Counted from the stretch's first letter, positions 1 through 9,760 are shown. The stretch is DNA of 64,000 bases from Kangiella shandongensis (GCF_020005365.1 NZ_JACNML010000009.1:62001-126000); one strand, 5' to 3'. Numbers and translations: made by a program. The notes: generated by a model not told the origin, from the sequence alone.

Positions 1-146
1 TTTATTTTATTCTGGAATGGAATCATTGTCATTCTGTCTTCGATGAAATAGCCCAGGTGTTTAAAGCCTGCTATTAAGCGATGGGGTACGGTTAAGCCTA
101 TCCCATCCTATGGAATCAACAACCTGTAGAGATATACCAAACGCTT
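1..146. other. window edge, no gene seen
   Basis: I see no convincing coding sequence here. The stretch lies downstream of the sensor kinase gene on the minus strand. It contains an imperfect inverted repeat at 80-107 whose arms are GATGGG and CCCATC, related to one at 53719-53739. A gene could continue beyond the left edge, but nothing readable shows it. Confidence 0.5.
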
Positions 147-1520
147 CTACTGTTTGAAGCTCACTCTCATCAAACTGCCGCCAAGATCACTGGTGTCGAT
201 CTGAATTTTTCCATTGTAGGCAGCAACAATTTCTTTAACCACCGACATGCCAATACCCTGTCCTTCTACGGTTTCATCGAGACGCTTACCCCGAGAAAGA
301 ATAGCTAAACGAACATTTTCAGGAATCCCCGGACCGTTATCTTCAATCGTGATACGGACACGTCCAGCCACTCTTTCTGCATGAATTCGGATCTTTGAAT
401 CCGTCCACTTACAGGCGTTGTCCAATATATTGCCGAAGACTTCATAAAAGTCACCTTCGTTTAAGGCTATAGTAAGTCCTTTGGTTACGCTAACCGCAAA
501 GTCGATATTCTTATCCTGATAGACTTTACCGAGACTGGCCACCAACTTATCAACGGCGGGCTCAACTTCCATGGAGCGCATCATAACCTGAGGTCCGCTG
601 GTAGCTCTTTGCAGTTGATATGCCACTATTTGATCCATGCGCCCTATCTGCTCTGAACAAATTTTAGCCAGTTTCTCTGCGTCATTTTCATTTTGCAGCG
701 CCGTATTCATAACCGCCAGTGGCGTCTTTAGGCTATGCGCTAAATTCCCCAGGGTTTCTTTATAGCGCTTGCTTTGGTGTCGCTCATTCTTAATAAAGCG
801 GTTAATATTTTCCGTTAAACGCTGCAGCTCTTGCGGGTATTGATCCGACAAGTTATTGAGCAAGCCTTTTTCAATTTGGCGCAATTCTTTTACTGCCCGT
901 CGGATTGGACGTAAGGTCCAACGCATGACAATGAAAAGTATAAACAACAATGACAGCGCTAGAATTGAAAGCCACATCCACAGCTGGTTACGATATGCGT
1001 CAATCACCTGATCAAAAGGACGCTTATTCTCAAGTATGACAAAGTGATATAGCGAGATTTCGCCTTCTGGGGACTCCCACTCTGCGATATAGTGAAACCG
1101 AAAATACTCCGTATCTTCCATTGTGATATCCGTTAACGTTGCTTCACCAGGTAAGCTCAGAGGCAGTGGTACTTTGTGCTGCTCCTGATCATAGCGGGCA
1201 GACAATGATTTCCAGATCAAGCTTTCTGTCTCATCATACACCAAAGCAGATAAACCACTGTTATATTGATTAAATCGTTTATCAGAAGGAATTTCTTCAG
1301 GAAGAAACAGGTTGCCTGGTTCCATCTCATCGGCATAAGACAGCAGGCTATAAAACTGAGCATACAATCTTTCATAAGTAGCCTGCTTGATACCGGTTTT
1401 ATAGGTATCAAGCAAGATGAAACTCATGGCAGCAATAAAAAATACCAGTACGATACTGGTATTCAATAGTAAGCGCCTTTGTAATGAGTAAGGCTGTTTT
1501 ATCTCAGTCTGTTTAGCCAA
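147..1520 (-). CDS. PhoQ-like sensor histidine kinase
   Basis: Inner-membrane sensor kinase that would autophosphorylate and pass phosphate to the response regulator encoded just upstream. Visible parts are a first membrane segment at about residues 17-37, a periplasmic sensor of about 140 residues, a second membrane segment at about 180-200, a HAMP-like linker, then the catalytic core. The H-box is LAHSLKTPL with His262, the N-box is NILDNACKW near 364, and the G-boxes are EDNGPGIP near 393 and GQGIGMS near 420. The LAHSLKTPLAV H-box is typical of the PhoQ subgroup. The start is a TTG with an AGGGA ribosome site about 7 nt upstream, 17 nt after the regulator's stop, so the two are surely co-transcribed. 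The signal sensed cannot be read from sequence. Confidence 0.9.
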   Translation of the reverse strand: MAKQTEIKQPYSLQRRLLLNTSIVLVFFIAAMSFILLDTYKTGIKQATYERLYAQFYSLLSYADEMEPGNLFLPEEIPSDKRFNQYNSGLSALVYDETESLIWKSLSARYDQEQHKVPLPLSLPGEATLTDITMEDTEYFRFHYIAEWESPEGEISLYHFVILENKRPFDQVIDAYRNQLWMWLSILALSLLFILFIVMRWTLRPIRRAVKELRQIEKGLLNNLSDQYPQELQRLTENINRFIKNERHQSKRYKETLGNLAHSLKTPLAVMNTALQNENDAEKLAKICSEQIGRMDQIVAYQLQRATSGPQVMMRSMEVEPAVDKLVASLGKVYQDKNIDFAVSVTKGLTIALNEGDFYEVFGNILDNACKWTDSKIRIHAERVAGRVRITIEDNGPGIPENVRLAILSRGKRLDETVEGQGIGMSVVKEIVAAYNGKIQIDTSDLGGSLMRVSFKQ

Positions 1521-1537
1521 AGCGGTTCCCTGTCCAG

Positions 1538-2212
1538 TTAGAGCTCGCTATTCAAACGATACCCTCTGCCTCTCAGTGTTTCTATTGGCTTCAAACTACC
1601 ATCCGGGTCGATTTTCTTACGCAAACGACCAACGAACACTTCTAGTACATTAGAATCTCGGTCATAGTCCTGGGCATATAAGTGCTCTGTCAACTCGGTC
1701 TTAGAGACGACTTTATCGGGATTGAGCATTAAATACTCTAAAACTTTATATTCATAAGCAGTGAGGTCCATCGCTTTACCATGAACTTTAACCTCTTGTT
1801 TCAGACTGTTTAAGCTAATTGGCCCTTTCTCAATTTCCGGTTTAGCATAACCAGAAGCCCGACGAAGCAAGGCATTAACCCGAGCCAGAAGCTCCTCGAT
1901 TTGAAACGGCTTAACCAGGTAATCATCCGCACCAGCAGCTAGACCGTCGACTTTATCCTGCCAATGGCCACGAGCAGTCAAGATCAGGACAGGAAAAGAC
2001 ACCTCTTCTTTACGTAGGGTTTCGATCACTTCAATCCCCGAAGTATCAGGCAGACCTAAATCGAAAATGCCCAGGTCAAAAGAAAACTCCCGCCCAAGAT
2101 ATAAACCTTCTTCACCATTTGGGGCTTCCTCAACAACATAACTCTGTTTTTCTAGCGCCGTCACCAATTGCTGGCGTAAGGCACTATCATCTTCCATCAA
2201 TAATATTTTCAT
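1538..2212 (-). CDS. PhoP-like OmpR-family response regulator
   Basis: Two-domain DNA-binding response regulator of 224 residues. The receiver domain (1-115) has the acidic pair EDD at 7-9, the phospho-acceptor Asp51 in FDLGLPD, and the conserved Lys in VKPF. The C-terminal winged helix (about 125-224) ends with the LRGRGYRL signature of the OmpR/PhoB group. It lies between the PepSY gene (29 nt upstream) and the kinase gene (17 nt downstream), a PepSY-regulator-kinase operon layout common in proteobacteria. Similarity to PhoP is strong in the DLGLPD region. Whether it responds to magnesium or another envelope signal is unknown. Confidence 0.92.
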   Translation of the reverse strand: MKILLMEDDSALRQQLVTALEKQSYVVEEAPNGEEGLYLGREFSFDLGIFDLGLPDTSGIEVIETLRKEEVSFPVLILTARGHWQDKVDGLAAGADDYLVKPFQIEELLARVNALLRRASGYAKPEIEKGPISLNSLKQEVKVHGKAMDLTAYEYKVLEYLMLNPDKVVSKTELTEHLYAQDYDRDSNVLEVFVGRLRKKIDPDGSLKPIETLRGRGYRLNSEL

Positions 2213-2241
2213 GCTTTTCTACACCTCAAATGATAAGAAAG

Positions 2242-2532
2242 CTACATTAAGCGACCATTGCATGCATTGACATAATAATGGCGAACCCTGCCCGAATCCG
2301 TTAATACTTTAACGCGATAAACGGGCGGCTTCGCGCGTGCATTCAGACTGGCGGAAAGCACTTTTCCTTTGGTCTGACGAGCAACGGTACTCATCGCAGC
2401 GCCTTTACCCACTGGCGAGCACTGCTCGGCTTGCGGCTTTTTCAACACAGGCAGCTGTTTTTGCGAAGCAGCTTCGGAGCTACCGGCAAAAGCAATCAAA
2501 CCAAATAAAATGAGAGTTAATTTCTTAATCAT
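2242..2532 (-). CDS. small periplasmic PepSY-domain protein
   Basis: A 96-residue exported protein with a signal peptide ending near SSEA-A (about residue 21). The mature part ends in a single PepSY-like unit, recognisable from VYRVKVLTDSGRVRHYYV followed by NACNGRLM, where PepSY repeats normally read as a beta-hairpin with a final D/NxxxGxv turn. PepSY proteins next to PhoPQ-like systems are thought to influence kinase signalling or periplasmic proteases; that role here is inferred from position only. Two cysteines (about residues 38 and 91) in the mature part could form a disulfide. Confidence 0.75.
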   Translation of the reverse strand: MIKKLTLILFGLIAFAGSSEAASQKQLPVLKKPQAEQCSPVGKGAAMSTVARQTKGKVLSASLNARAKPPVYRVKVLTDSGRVRHYYVNACNGRLM

Positions 2533-2576
2533 TAAAATCTCTTAAAACCTTTCAATATTCAAGCACTAATCAAGTA

Positions 2577-3149
2577 TCATCTACGGCGATGATAGTTTCT
2601 TGTTGTTTCAAGTTCAATCCATCGACCCGGTTTATAGTCCATAAATGTTGTGTAATGGCGACCACGATATTTATAAACCACATCATAACCCACAAGCTCT
2701 TTTGCTTGTCGTGCCCGTGGCTCATAATGAGTTTCACAATAGCTGTCACGGCCTCGGGCGCTTTTTTTACCCACCGCAGCACCTATGACGGCTCCGGCTA
2801 CCGCACCCACGTTTTTATGACGTTGTTTGTCGCCAATGTTATAACCAATTAATCCTCCGACAACGCCACCGATCACCGCATTTCGACGCTCATCATCTGC
2901 ATCATAGCGAGTTCTTTCTGAATAACAAGTTCTAACTCTTTCAGAGTCATGACCGTAGTCAACATACTCAAAAACAGGGGATGCGCTTATCACTCGGCCT
3001 TTAGCCGCATGGTGTCGAGCATAATCATTATTATAGTGGGCATGACGATATTCTCGCTCGTTGAAACGGTGGTCAGCACTAGCAATATCCGGCAGGATAG
3101 CCATAGATAGCGCTAATGATGATAATAAGAAAGGATATTTAATGTTCAT
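2577..3149 (-). CDS. glycine-zipper 2TM outer-membrane-type protein
   Basis: A 190-residue secreted protein with a signal peptide (cleavage after about IASA, residue 25). The central part carries two glycine-zipper hairpins, GGVVGGLIGYNIG and GAVAGAVIGAAVG, as in the Rickettsia 17-kDa antigen/SlyB group, which insert into or associate with the outer membrane. The flanks are rich in His, Arg and Tyr, ending in NYHRRR. Two cysteines lie either side of the zipper. A strong ribosome site (CAGGAG) precedes the ATG. It sits 44 nt before the PepSY gene and may belong to the same envelope-stress transcription unit. Confidence 0.8.
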   Translation of the reverse strand: MNIKYPFLLSSLALSMAILPDIASADHRFNEREYRHAHYNNDYARHHAAKGRVISASPVFEYVDYGHDSERVRTCYSERTRYDADDERRNAVIGGVVGGLIGYNIGDKQRHKNVGAVAGAVIGAAVGKKSARGRDSYCETHYEPRARQAKELVGYDVVYKYRGRHYTTFMDYKPGRWIELETTRNYHRRR

Positions 3150-3236
3150 AATCTGTCTCCTGACAGCCGTACATATTGGCTTATTACAGGAGACAGTTTA
3201 TAAAACTACAACTGAATTAAAGATGAACCGGAATGG

Positions 3237-3491
3237 TTATTTACTGAAAGTACGATATAAGAATAATACGATAATTGCACCGCCAACGGCTGTTAATATC
3301 GTTTCTATATTAAAACCACTAGCTTGAGCTGAACCAATTCCAAGAAGGTCACCGACAAAGCCGCCAACAAAAGCTCCGACAATCCCCAGAACAATGGTCA
3401 TGATCCAGCCGCCTTTGTCGGGACCAGGCATGATTAGCTTGGCTAAAGCACCGGCAACTAAGCCCACAATAATCCACATTAATATACCCAT
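3237..3491 (-). CDS. GlsB/YeaQ/YmgE-family membrane protein
   Basis: An 84-residue integral membrane protein with three predicted helices and the family pattern of an N-terminal WIIVGLVAGALAKLIMPG, a central GIVGAFVGGFVGDLLG, and a C-terminal hydrophobic helix ending in a basic tail. The family is linked to general and envelope stress in other bacteria, but no molecular activity is known. An AAGGAG-like ribosome site precedes the ATG. An inverted repeat at 3534-3563 lies in its upstream region and could regulate it. Confidence 0.85.
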   Translation of the reverse strand: MGILMWIIVGLVAGALAKLIMPGPDKGGWIMTIVLGIVGAFVGGFVGDLLGIGSAQASGFNIETILTAVGGAIIVLFLYRTFSK

Positions 3492-3533
3492 TTTACTCTC
3501 CTTTTGAGTTGTTTTTTAACAGCTTATAGTATG

Positions 3534-3563
3534 TCATATGACCTAGCTTTATAGGTCATATGA
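3534..3563. repeat. 12-bp perfect inverted repeat upstream of glsB-like gene
   Basis: The arms TCATATGACCTA and TAGGTCATATGA are perfect inverses separated by 6 nt. Each arm also contains the palindrome CATATG. There is no T-run after the hairpin on the minus strand, so it is unlikely to be a terminator for the acyl-CoA ligase gene. An operator or an mRNA 5' hairpin for the small membrane protein gene are the likelier options. Confidence 0.7.
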
Positions 3564-3606
3564 ACGTAAAACAACGTTAACAATCTGTAAAATCGGGTAA
3601 AGTCAG

Positions 3607-5262
3607 CTAATCCCAGATAACAACATCATCTGAATTCAAATATCGGGCCAGACGATCTTTATATCGCTCTTCGATTTGTTGACGTCGAATCTTTAGCGTT
3701 GGGGTAATTAGGCCATTCTCTGTATTCCACTCGTCGTCAACCAGGATCAACTTTGCCAGTTTTTCATGCCCTTCAAGCTTATTATTCAACATCTGCACTA
3801 ATTGAACCGCTTCTTCCTGATAAGCCTTCTTGTCCGCTAGTTTCTTATTGTATACGGATGCAATCGCAATTGGTGATGGCAGTCCGTCACCGATAACACA
3901 CAGGTGCTCAACTCCGAGTTCCGGCTCTAAGGTTGCTTCAATTGGCACTGGGGTAACATATTTCCCTTTTGAAGTTTTAAAAATGTCTTTGACGCGTCCA
4001 GTGATGAACAGGAATCCGTCATCATCAATTCGTCCCAAGTCCCCCGTATGAAAATAACCATCTTCATCAAGTACCTCAGCTGTCTTTAAAGGCTCCTTGT
4101 AATACCCTGCCATAATGCAGGGGCTACGCAGTAGGATTTCACCAGACTCTGCAATCTTAGCTTCTGCTGTCGGCAGAGTTACCCCCACCGAGCCTTGTTT
4201 CCAGGTACCCGGAATCGACGCATGAGAGAACGCCATGGTCTCAGTTAACCCGTATGCTTCACAAATAGTAATACCTACAGTACGGAAAAAGTCTGAAGTT
4301 CCTTTGGGAAGTCCTGCCGCGCCCGACAAACAAATTTTAGCTTTATCAAGGCCAAGGCCTTTAATTATCTTCTTTTTTATCAGTGAGTTAATAAGTGGAA
4401 TCTTAAGTAAAATCTTAAGTTTGGCTTTACCCACCTGTTCCTCAATTCCCTGCTGGAATTTCAGCCAAATACGCGGCACACCAAAGAAGATGGTGGGTTG
4501 TACCGAGCGAATATTATCCTGAAATGTATCCAACGACTCGGTAAAAGAAATCGTGCTACCAGTATGGATACTGATAATTTCAGTTAATTCTCGTTCAGCA
4601 CAATGGGCAAGCGGTAAGTAGGAAAAACAACGTTCATCATTTAAATTAATAAAAGCCGACGCCGCAGCAGCTCCATTCGATAGAATTTTATGTGTGATTA
4701 AAACACCCTTGGGGATTCCTGTAGTGCCTGAGGTGTAAATGATGGTGGCTAGCTCGTCAAAATTTGGCACAGGCGATTCCATATAAGGTTCTTCGCCCGC
4801 TATAATTTCATCCCAGTCAGCTAAGCCGGTGTGTTGTTCATGACAACCAAGTACTTTGACACCTTCAGGAATAGTATCTGACTTTTTGTCCCAGTCAGGG
4901 TACTTGCCGACAAAAACCAGTTGGCTTTCGCTATGTTCTAAAATGGTGGTAATCGTATCAGAGCCCGCACTTGGGTAAATGGGCACGCTTATGTGACCAG
5001 CCAACATAATGGCGAGATCGGCCATCACCCAGTGCGAACAGTTATAGGAGAGGATGGCGACTTTACTGTTTCCTGGTAACTCACGTTTTAGATACGCGGC
5101 CATTTTTCTAATTTGCTGTCCCGCCTCCTGCCAGCTGTACTCTTTCCAATCCTGACCAAAGGGCTGTCTTAAAAATGGTTGTTGCGCTTTCTCTTTTTCC
5201 CATCTATAAAATGCTGACAATGTATTCTGCAGCTCCAACTGGCTGCTCGGCGACTGACTCAT
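3607..5262 (-). CDS. long-chain acyl-CoA ligase (AMP-forming)
   Basis: A 551-residue adenylate-forming enzyme expected to activate fatty acids to acyl-CoA through an acyl-AMP. Signatures seen are the P-loop-like TIIYTSGTTGIPKGVLITH near 175, the YGLTETMAFSHAS adenine-binding region near 340, HTGDLG near 410, and a C-terminal subdomain with GRVKDIFKTSKGKYV and TPTLKIRR. The overall style is that of the eukaryotic-like long-chain FAA1/Bubblegum group rather than enterobacterial FadD. The GNAT gene starts upstream on the same strand and ends 22 nt before this start, so the two are probably co-transcribed. Substrate chain length is not predictable from sequence. Confidence 0.88.
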   Translation of the reverse strand: MSQSPSSQLELQNTLSAFYRWEKEKAQQPFLRQPFGQDWKEYSWQEAGQQIRKMAAYLKRELPGNSKVAILSYNCSHWVMADLAIMLAGHISVPIYPSAGSDTITTILEHSESQLVFVGKYPDWDKKSDTIPEGVKVLGCHEQHTGLADWDEIIAGEEPYMESPVPNFDELATIIYTSGTTGIPKGVLITHKILSNGAAAASAFINLNDERCFSYLPLAHCAERELTEIISIHTGSTISFTESLDTFQDNIRSVQPTIFFGVPRIWLKFQQGIEEQVGKAKLKILLKIPLINSLIKKKIIKGLGLDKAKICLSGAAGLPKGTSDFFRTVGITICEAYGLTETMAFSHASIPGTWKQGSVGVTLPTAEAKIAESGEILLRSPCIMAGYYKEPLKTAEVLDEDGYFHTGDLGRIDDDGFLFITGRVKDIFKTSKGKYVTPVPIEATLEPELGVEHLCVIGDGLPSPIAIASVYNKKLADKKAYQEEAVQLVQMLNNKLEGHEKLAKLILVDDEWNTENGLITPTLKIRRQQIEERYKDRLARYLNSDDVVIWD

Positions 5263-5284
5263 ATATTCAATTCCTACCCTACGT

Positions 5285-5725
5285 TTAATATTTATAATAC
5301 ATCAAATAATGTGGTCCGATGTTTTCTATCATAAACTCATCGCCATAGATTTCAAAATTTAGTTTGCGGTAGAAAGGCATGGCACTTGTTCGTGCATTAC
5401 ACCATAAAATTGTCGCACCTCTGGCTTGGCAATGCCTGATTCCCTGTTGCAATAATTTTAAGCCTAAACCCTGCCCACGAACCTCAGGATCCGTCGCCAT
5501 ACCTCTTAATCGCCAGCTATTAGCATCGTTAAACTGGGGATGTTGCTCGGGATAGAATGAGGCAATACCAATAACTGCCCCCTTATCACTCGCGGCCAAG
5601 TGAAACACCCCTTCTCGCGAATCCTCTTTATAGTGGCAGGCCTCAATAGGCTGACCAGGTCGAAGCACCTTACTTCTCAGAGGGTAAACATCGTTAACAG
5701 CAACTTCTTTAATCATTATCATCAT
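5285..5725 (-). CDS. GNAT-family N-acetyltransferase
   Basis: A 146-residue single-domain acetyltransferase. The acetyl-CoA pyrophosphate loop is visible as VRGQGLGLKLLQ (Q/RxxGxG/A) near residue 93, preceded by WRLRGMATDPE on strand beta-4 and followed by the usual C-terminal FYRKLNFEIYGDEF. The length fits stand-alone GNAT proteins. Start choice between the first Met and the Met four residues later is unclear. It precedes the acyl-CoA ligase by 22 nt on the same strand. The acceptor substrate is unknown. Confidence 0.85.
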   Translation of the reverse strand: MMIMIKEVAVNDVYPLRSKVLRPGQPIEACHYKEDSREGVFHLAASDKGAVIGIASFYPEQHPQFNDANSWRLRGMATDPEVRGQGLGLKLLQQGIRHCQARGATILWCNARTSAMPFYRKLNFEIYGDEFMIENIGPHYLMYYKY

Positions 5726-5736
5726 TACTCAAGCAT

Positions 5737-5769
5737 AAAAAAAAGCCACCTGAAAACTCCAAGTGGCTT
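5737..5769 (-). terminator. intrinsic terminator after the lipoprotein gene
   Basis: On the minus strand, AAGCCAC and GTGGCTT form a 7-bp stem followed by a run of eight T. It lies just downstream of the lipoprotein gene ending at 5792 and separates it from the acetyltransferase gene. Confidence 0.8.
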
Positions 5770-5791
5770 TATAGGTTCAGTCAAGCACCGG

Positions 5792-6199
5792 CTACTGATC
5801 GTCTTCTGTTTCTTTCTTAACGTCTTCTTCGGCCTTATCAACCTCTTCTTCAGCTTCGCTCATCATGTCTTCAGCGTCTTGCTTCATTTCATCAAGACTT
5901 TTCTCTGCATCCCCCATCATCTCTTTACCTTCATCCTTGGCTGTTTCATAGGCGTCCACAGTCGTATCTTTTACGTCTTCCGCCGCTTCTGCGGTAGTAT
6001 CCGCTGCTTCCGATGCCATTTCTTCAGCACTATCAACAGCGTCTGAAGTTGCTTCTTTAGTATTTTCTACGGCATCAGCAGTTGCTTCTTTCACCGCTTC
6101 AGCAGCTTCCTTGGTTTCTTTCTTAACTTCCTCTTGCTTATCATCGCTACAAGCAACGGCTAAAGTTGAAGCTAAAAGCGCTATAGCTAAACGTTTCAT
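5792..6199 (-). CDS. small alanine/glutamate-rich coiled lipoprotein
   Basis: A 135-residue predicted lipoprotein. The signal peptide ends in the lipobox LAVAC (Cys17). The mature part is almost wholly helical low-complexity sequence built from roughly 11-residue repeats such as EATADAVENTK and EATSDAVDSAE, then AEEDVKKETEDD at the end. The composition resembles apolipoprotein-like or LEA-like amphipathic repeat proteins. It would be anchored to a membrane facing the periplasm. An excellent GAGGAGG ribosome site supports the start. No catalytic domain is visible, and a function should not be assigned. Confidence 0.75.
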   Translation of the reverse strand: MKRLAIALLASTLAVACSDDKQEEVKKETKEAAEAVKEATADAVENTKEATSDAVDSAEEMASEAADTTAEAAEDVKDTTVDAYETAKDEGKEMMGDAEKSLDEMKQDAEDMMSEAEEEVDKAEEDVKKETEDDQ

Positions 6200-6359
6200 C
6201 GAGCTATCCTCCTCATTTCAATGGAAATTTTCCAAACACTCGAAAAACCAGTATGCCATGAGCTTTATTGATAGCAAAGTAAAATTCTTTAAACTGTGAT
6301 GTTGAAAGTTTCGAGCGCCGTGAGATTTTCAAACAAAACCACCACGACGCTATTACTCT

Positions 6360-8735
6360 CTACTGCTTAGCCAGGAATAACCAGGTTTCCAACACCGTGT
6401 CAGGGTTTAATGACACGCTATCGATCCCCTGCTCCATCAACCACTTTGCTAAATCCGGGTGATCTGACGGACCTTGGCCACAAATACCAATGTATTTATT
6501 TGCTTTTTTACAGGCCTTAATCGCATTGGCCAATAAGACTTTGACCGTTGGGTCACGCTCATCAAACAGGTGAGAAATAACACCTGAGTCACGATCCAGA
6601 CCAAGTGATAACTGAGTTAAGTCATTCGAACCAATGGAGAAGCCATCAAAGTACTTCAGGAATTCTTGGGCCAGTACAGCATTTGAAGGCAGCTCGCACA
6701 TCATGATGATACGTAAGCCATTATCGCCTCGCTTCAAGCCATTCTCTTCCAGTAATTCAATAACTCGCTTCGCCTCGCCAAGCGTACGCACAAATGGAAT
6801 CATAATTTCAACATTGTTGAAGCCCATTTTGTTACGGACACGTTTAATTGCCTCACACTCAAGTTCAAAACATTCACGGAACTCTTCCGAGATATAACGA
6901 GAAGCACCGCGGAATCCTAACATTGGGTTTTCTTCTTGCGGTTCGTACAAATGACCACCGATCAAGTTGGCGTATTCGTTCGACTTAAAGTCAGACATAC
7001 GCACAATGACTTTTTCAGGAGCGAAAGCACAGGCAATCGTGGAAATACCCTCTACCAGTTTACTGATATAAAATTCTTTAGGATTGGCATAGCCCGACAT
7101 CTGCATGGCGATAGTTTTCTTTAAATTATCGTCTTCCAGCTTGTCATAATTCAATAATGCTTTTGGGTGAACGCCGATCATACGGTTAATAATAAACTCT
7201 AAACGCGCCAGACCGACACCCGCGTTTGGGTATTGGCCAAAGTCAAAAGCACGATCCGGATTACCTACGTTCATCATGATTTTGAACGGCAGTTCAGGCA
7301 TGTCCTTGATCGAGCTCTTATTCACTTCAAAGTCCAGCAGCCCCTGATAAATGTTACCTGTATCGCCTTCTGAGCAGCTAACCGTCACTTCTGCACCATC
7401 TTTAATACGATCCGTTGCATCACCACAACCAACAATTGCAGGAATACCCAGTTCACGAGCAATAATAGCAGCGTGACACGTACGGCCACCACGGTTAGTA
7501 ACGATGGCTGCGGCACGTTTCATGACTGGCTCCCAATCCGGATCCGTCATATCGGTAACTAAAACGTCGCCTTTCTGAACATCTTTCATCTGGTCGATCG
7601 AGCTGATAACGCGCGCTTTACCTTTACCAATACGCTGCCCAATAGCGCGGCCAGTCGCAACTAACTCTGATTTATTTTTCAGGTGGTAACGCTCAATGAC
7701 ATTTTTATCCGAACGGCTTTTTACCGTTTCTGGACGTGCCTGAACGATATATAGCTTGCCATCTGCACCATCTTTAGCCCACTCGATATCCATCGGACGC
7801 TTGTAGTGCTTTTCAATAATCATGGCCTGCTTTGCCAACTCTTGAACCTCGGCATTGTTAATACAGAAATTCATACGCTCGTTCTGATCAACTTTAACCG
7901 TTTCAATGCTCTTATCGTGTTCATCGTTCTCGGTATAGACCATCTTAATGGCCTTACCACCTAAGTTTTTACGAACGATAGCCTGGCGGCCTTGCTCCAG
8001 CGTCGGTTTGTAAACATAGAACTCATCCGGGTTGACGGCACCCTGTACCACAGTCTCACCCAGACCATACGCGCCAGTGATAAAGACCACATCATTAAAT
8101 CCAGACTCCGTATCCATGGTGAACATGACACCACTGGCAGCGATATCACTACGCACCATCTTCTGCACGCCTGCTGATAGAGCGACCAATTTGTGTTCAA
8201 ACCCCTGATGGACACGGTACGCGATGGCGCGATCGTTAAATAATGAGGCAAATACTTCTTTAAGTGCCTTCATCACATTATCTAAACCACGAACATTCAG
8301 GAAGGTCTCCTGCTGACCGGCAAAAGATGCGTCTGGTAAATCTTCCGCTGTTGCCGACGAGCGGACAGCGACTGCAAATTCTTCATTAGCATCACCTTTC
8401 AGCTTGTTGTAAGCATCGGTGATAGCCATTTCCATCTCTGGAATAAAAGGTGTTTCCATTACCCAGCCACGAATTTTGGCACCGACTTCCGCCAGCTTCT
8501 CGACGTCATCGACGTCTAATCCGTCCAACTCCTGGTTAATTTTTTCGTTCAGCCCGCTTTGCTCTAAAAATGCACGGAAAGCATCAGCTGTAGTGGCGAA
8601 ACCGCCAGGTACACTAACACCCATATTGCTCAGATTACTGATCATTTCGCCGAGAGACGCATTCTTACCGCCAACACGCTCTACATCGCCCATGCCTAGT
8701 TCTTCATACCAAAGTACGTACTTATCCAAAGTCAT
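6360..8735 (-). CDS. ppsA: phosphoenolpyruvate synthase
   Basis: Converts pyruvate, ATP and water to PEP, AMP and phosphate, the entry step of gluconeogenesis from three-carbon compounds. The ATP-grasp N-terminal part begins [21 protein letters not shown]; the central phosphohistidine domain carries [18 protein letters not shown] with the catalytic His; the C-terminal PEP-utilising barrel has [15 protein letters not shown] and GICGQGPSD. At 791 residues it matches the E. coli enzyme. I place the start at the ATG at 8735, which aligns with the family N-terminus; an in-frame TTG at 8756 would add seven residues. Its regulator is divergently encoded, as in many proteobacteria. Confidence 0.96.
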   Translation of the reverse strand: MTLDKYVLWYEELGMGDVERVGGKNASLGEMISNLSNMGVSVPGGFATTADAFRAFLEQSGLNEKINQELDGLDVDDVEKLAEVGAKIRGWVMETPFIPEMEMAITDAYNKLKGDANEEFAVAVRSSATAEDLPDASFAGQQETFLNVRGLDNVMKALKEVFASLFNDRAIAYRVHQGFEHKLVALSAGVQKMVRSDIAASGVMFTMDTESGFNDVVFITGAYGLGETVVQGAVNPDEFYVYKPTLEQGRQAIVRKNLGGKAIKMVYTENDEHDKSIETVKVDQNERMNFCINNAEVQELAKQAMIIEKHYKRPMDIEWAKDGADGKLYIVQARPETVKSRSDKNVIERYHLKNKSELVATGRAIGQRIGKGKARVISSIDQMKDVQKGDVLVTDMTDPDWEPVMKRAAAIVTNRGGRTCHAAIIARELGIPAIVGCGDATDRIKDGAEVTVSCSEGDTGNIYQGLLDFEVNKSSIKDMPELPFKIMMNVGNPDRAFDFGQYPNAGVGLARLEFIINRMIGVHPKALLNYDKLEDDNLKKTIAMQMSGYANPKEFYISKLVEGISTIACAFAPEKVIVRMSDFKSNEYANLIGGHLYEPQEENPMLGFRGASRYISEEFRECFELECEAIKRVRNKMGFNNVEIMIPFVRTLGEAKRVIELLEENGLKRGDNGLRIIMMCELPSNAVLAQEFLKYFDGFSIGSNDLTQLSLGLDRDSGVISHLFDERDPTVKVLLANAIKACKKANKYIGICGQGPSDHPDLAKWLMEQGIDSVSLNPDTVLETWLFLAKQ

Positions 8736-8871
8736 TCTCCCGTTAACGTGTATCAATTAAAGAAAATCGCCCTCTATCCCAGCAGCTACTTGCTGAAAAC
8801 AGGCGTAAATGCTTAAATTCACACACTTATTGGTCATTAAAGGTCGCCATTTTACTGGTTATTGCACAAAT

Positions 8872-9693
8872 ATGAAACGTACAGTCTTCTTTATTTCAGA
8901 TCGAACGGGCATAACAGCTGAATTACTCGGTCAATCTTTAACCGCGCAGTTCGAAGATGATGTCGAATTTATCTATCACACGATTCCCTTTGTCGATGAT
9001 GAAGAAAAGGCATTAAGCGCAGTTGCCAGGATTAACCAGACCACATTACGTGACGGCGTACCACCGCTGGTATTTGAGACGATTGTGCGCCCAGAAATCC
9101 GTGAAATCATTCTTAAGTCAGAGGCTATTCTGCTGGACTTTTTCCATACCTATATCGGGCCCCTGGAAAAAGAGCTAGGCGTAAGAAGCTCTTTCAGTGT
9201 TGGTAAATCTCATTCAACGGATGACTTGCAGGCATACGATACTCGGATGAGTGCGGTAAACTTCGCTTTGAATAACGACGATGGCGCCAGCACCAAGCAA
9301 TACGATAAGGCAGATATTATTTTGGTTGGGCCATCACGCTGCGGTAAAACACCAACATCACTCTATCTGGCCATGCAGTTTGGGATATTTGCAGCAAACT
9401 ACCCGTTTACTGATGAAGATCTGCCCAACATTAAACTACGCCCCGGCTTGCAAGCCAATAAACATAAGTTGTATGGACTCAGTATTGATCCAATGCGTCT
9501 GCATGAAATTCGAACAGGCCGCCGCCCTAACAGCACCTATTCGTCATTCCAGCAGTGCATGTACGAAACGCGAGAAGTTGAAGCCCTGTATCGGCGCGAA
9601 AATATCCCTTTCATTAATACAACATCGCGCTCGGTTGAAGAGCTGGCAGTCAAGATTATGAATGATACCGGAATCGAGAGAAGGATTTTTTAG
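8872..9693 (+). CDS. ppsR: PEP synthase regulatory kinase/pyrophosphorylase
   Basis: DUF299-family bifunctional enzyme that inactivates PEP synthase by ADP-dependent phosphorylation of a threonine beside the catalytic His and reactivates it by phosphate-dependent removal. The start at 8872 gives MKRTVFFISDRTGITAE, the family N-terminus; an upstream in-frame ATG at 8809 would add 21 unlikely residues. The P-loop GPSRCGKTPTSLYLA is near residue 150, and the C-terminal region contains TGRRPNSTYSS. About 273 residues is the normal length. The gene is divergent from ppsA, so the shared 8736-8871 region holds both promoters. Confidence 0.94.
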   Translation: MKRTVFFISDRTGITAELLGQSLTAQFEDDVEFIYHTIPFVDDEEKALSAVARINQTTLRDGVPPLVFETIVRPEIREIILKSEAILLDFFHTYIGPLEKELGVRSSFSVGKSHSTDDLQAYDTRMSAVNFALNNDDGASTKQYDKADIILVGPSRCGKTPTSLYLAMQFGIFAANYPFTDEDLPNIKLRPGLQANKHKLYGLSIDPMRLHEIRTGRRPNSTYSSFQQCMYETREVEALYRRENIPFINTTSRSVEELAVKIMNDTGIERRIF

Positions 9694-9760
9694 TTTCTGA
9701 TTCCACAAAACAAAGCCGCAACCTTTACCGAACAAAGTTTGACTATTAGCACCCTCTTCC

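Noticed and set aside
1217-1469. Two ORFs of 60-70 codons inside the sensor kinase gene
   Set aside because: They lie in other frames of a clearly real kinase and show no family features.
9281-9661. A 126-codon ORF inside ppsR on the plus strand
   Set aside because: Overlaps the conserved regulator frame completely; Pro/Leu-poor random-looking product.
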